Positions 62,220 to 64,000 of a DNA stretch of 64,000 bases are shown one piece after another (the first letter of the stretch is position 1; each line of letters opens with the position of its first letter). The stretch covers positions 5,910,495 to 5,974,494 of the forward strand of contig CP053150.1 of NCBI GenBank assembly GCA_014607495.2, in the 5' to 3' direction. This stretch comes from Carposina sasakii. Taxonomy: Eukaryota > Arthropoda > Insecta > Lepidoptera > Carposinidae. The notes under the pieces were generated by a model. The model made no database searches, had not been told where the DNA came from, and saw only the letters and a program-made list of their open reading frames with translations. The translations under genes and the position numbers were made by a program.

Positions 62220-62732
62220 TAAAGCTGTAACAAACCGTATGTATTCGTTACTGAGTAACGGGTACTGCATCAAGTACCGAGTAACGAAACGTTACCCAGG
62301 AATTCGTCTCGTTACTCGCATGTTTCGTATCATAGGTATTTTTCATATAATACACTGTTTCGGATCGCAAGTAATGTATTGATACGTTTGTTTTTGATCG
62401 TATGTTCTACCAATGCGCGTGATGCGGTTCATTTAAATCGCTTATTTCAAAGAACGGTGATTAAAGTTTACTGTTTTGTACTATTCCTTGTAATATAATT
62501 TAATTTTTTGGTTAAAATTTTCTAAATAGCAAATCCATTGCAAATTTGGTACATTACGTCGACAGTTCACGTCGATTCGACTCGTTACCATACTACATTC
62601 TATAGTTAGTTACTATACCATATGCGGTATCAGAAGTAACGAGTTCGGTAACGATACGATAGTAACGAGTACTCATGGTCAAAGTAACGAATACATACGG
62701 GTACGCTTTTATTCGTTACTTTTACACCTCTA
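62220..62732. mobile_element. Non-autonomous element, family G, copy 2 (inverted)
   Basis: Reverse-oriented relative to 32452-33050 and alike over most of its length. A CTAAG direct repeat borders it on both sides (about 62213 and 62733), a possible short target duplication. Lies just upstream of the MBLAC1-type gene. Confidence 0.75.
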
Positions 62733-62833
62733 CTAAGCAGAGATGCCATCACCATCACATTCACAGACACAATCAAGCGCATTATTTGGTGATACCAACT
62801 CTATCAAAATTTTCCATTAAAACAAGCTTTTTT

Positions 62834-63110
62834 TAGGGTTCCGTACCCAAAGGGTAAAAACGGGACCCTATTACTAAGACTTCGCTGTCTGTCTGTCCGT
62901 CCGTTTCCCTATCATCAGGCTGTATCTTAAGAACCGCGATAGCTAGACAGTTTAAATTTTCACAAGTTATGTATATCTGTTGCCACTATAATAACAAATA
63001 CTAAAAACATAATAAGTATTCAAGGGGAGCTCCCATACAACAAACACGGTTTTTTGATCGATGTAAATAATGGCAAAGGTAGGCACTTGAAATATTCACA
63101 AAATAGTCAA
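62834..63110 (+). repeat. Common lepidopteran-type dispersed repeat
   Basis: AGGGTTCCGTACCCAAAGGG, then GACTTCGCTGTCTGTCTGTC and CTGTTGCCACTATAATAACA. I recognise this pattern as a repeat found widely in moth and butterfly genomes; its class is not certain. Confidence 0.6.
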
Positions 63111-63205
63111 AACACACAAGACGTTTAAATAATCTATTGGCTTTATCTAAACAATACGGGCCCAGCTAGTGCTGGCTTATCTGCACCTGTAGCAACTTGG
63201 TGATA

Positions 63206-63600
63206 GCGAGATATCTCACACTTATTCGACAATCCACAGAGCTATGTAATAACTATACGATGTAAGTGTGTGTACTTTGTGTATAAAAAAGGCAGGCAAA
63301 GCATTTTTAATTCATTCAGTCCTGGCTCGTAGCATGAAGCGAGCGAGATATCTCACAAATTATGCGACCAATCCACAGAGCTATGTAATAACAAGACAAT
63401 TGTAAGTGTGTGTACTTTGTGTGTAAAAAGGGATTGCAAAGCATTTTTAGTTCATTCAGTCCTGGCTCGAGAATAGTATTATTTACACGCAAAGTATGTA
63501 TCTGTATTTACTTTGCCTATAGTTATTATAGCTTTGTGAATTTGGTGAATAAATGTGCAATAACTTGCTCGTGGGAATTCCGGTAAATCCTTCCTTATTG
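63206..63600 (+). mobile_element. Probable LTR fragment with duplicated core promoter
   Basis: Two direct copies (63206-63329 and 63343-63469) of about 125 bp, each ending CATTCAGTCCTGGCTCG. Unit 1 has TATAAAAAAGG at 63283 and TCAGT about 33 bases on, the spacing of an arthropod TATA/initiator core promoter. Unit 2 has a weakened TGTAAAAAGG. An AATAAA follows near 63549, before TGCAATAACTTGCTCGTGGG. No internal retroelement frame is seen, so this is at most a solo or partial LTR. Confidence 0.55.
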
Positions 63601-63678
63601 GATGCCTACATCATACAAAGATCAGAGTTAAGGCTGTACCTACGTTGATCCGTCAGTCATTCAGGACAAAGCCAATAT

Positions 63679-64000
63679 ACAGGGTGAGTTTTGGTCAACG
63701 TTCCCGAAAACTACGGCGGATCTTGGAAGCATAAATGGTTTCCAAGGTATTAGGCTGAGTAAATAGTTTTTGCCGCCCTCTGCCTCAACACATTGTCATA
63801 TCATACACTTCAGTTTTACAATGCAACACAATTTCGTTGAAAGTTGACACGAAAGTACATTTTTCGAGTATATTTTTGAGCTAAGTCGAAGCTCAATCAT
63901 GTAGGGGCGTCGCGGTACATGTATGCGTGGATATTACTGCGTCACAGATTTTTTCCTTTTAGCATTCCAATCGAGCAGTTTTGCTGAAGCTACTAGTTGC
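63679..64000 (-). repeat. Family D element, partial reverse copy at window end
   Basis: TACAGGGTGAGTTTTGGTCA, AACGTTCCCGAAAACTACGG and GGTTTCCAAGGTATTAGG match the reverse complement of 19018-19397. The rest diverges and runs out of the window. Confidence 0.55.

Noticed and set aside
62082..62273. 64-residue N-terminal extension of the MBLAC1-type protein
   Set aside because: In frame but unlike the family, and its first codons overlap the family G element. The MSDIN start is preferred.

Overview
The window looks like nuclear DNA of a moth or butterfly (Lepidoptera). It is AT-rich, with intron-containing insect-type genes and many dispersed repeats of kinds common in lepidopteran genomes. 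Species cannot be told from the sequence. Four protein-coding genes can be assembled exon by exon, and all splice phases agree. They are: (1) a sugar-porter MFS transporter resembling insect Tret1-like trehalose/glucose transporters, + strand, 11427-15929, with its first short exon not found; (2) a complete family-1 glycosidase (beta-glucosidase / myrosinase-like), - strand, seven exons from 31342 down to 16343, 531 residues, with a signal peptide, both catalytic glutamates and a GPI-like tail; (3) an endosomal-type Na+/H+ exchanger of the NHE6/7/9 (Drosophila Nhe3) class, + strand, 42351-57939, about fifteen exons; (4) a small metallo-beta-lactamase-fold protein of the MBLAC1 class, - strand, 62081 down to 60507, 210 residues. 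Layout: 1-11.4 kb is repeat-rich with no gene I can support except a possible missing exon of gene 1. Genes 1 and 2 converge, their stop codons 413 bp apart. Genes 2 and 3 diverge across about 11 kb of nested repeats. Genes 3 and 4 converge. The last 1.9 kb is repeats and part of an LTR. Genes 1 and 2 both handle sugars (import and glycoside cleavage), but nothing in the sequence shows co-regulation. The most notable observations are in gene 3. It has two introns with minor-spliceosome (U12) signals: an AT-AC intron at 48287-49452 with a textbook donor and branch site, and a GT-AG intron at 50130-50796. The short exon that should carry the invariant ESVLNDAV ion-binding motif is found only as a 39-base piece of correct length and phase whose residues do not match. 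Exon 10 sits between two inverted copies of a repeat. Elsewhere there are datable nested insertions (a LINE 3' fragment inside a hAT-like element, both with target duplications), an internally deleted LINE with a fused open frame, a decayed duplicate of the gene 2 signal-peptide exon, a perfect 23-bp hairpin, and a duplicated LTR core promoter. I did not find a clearly new multi-gene system.
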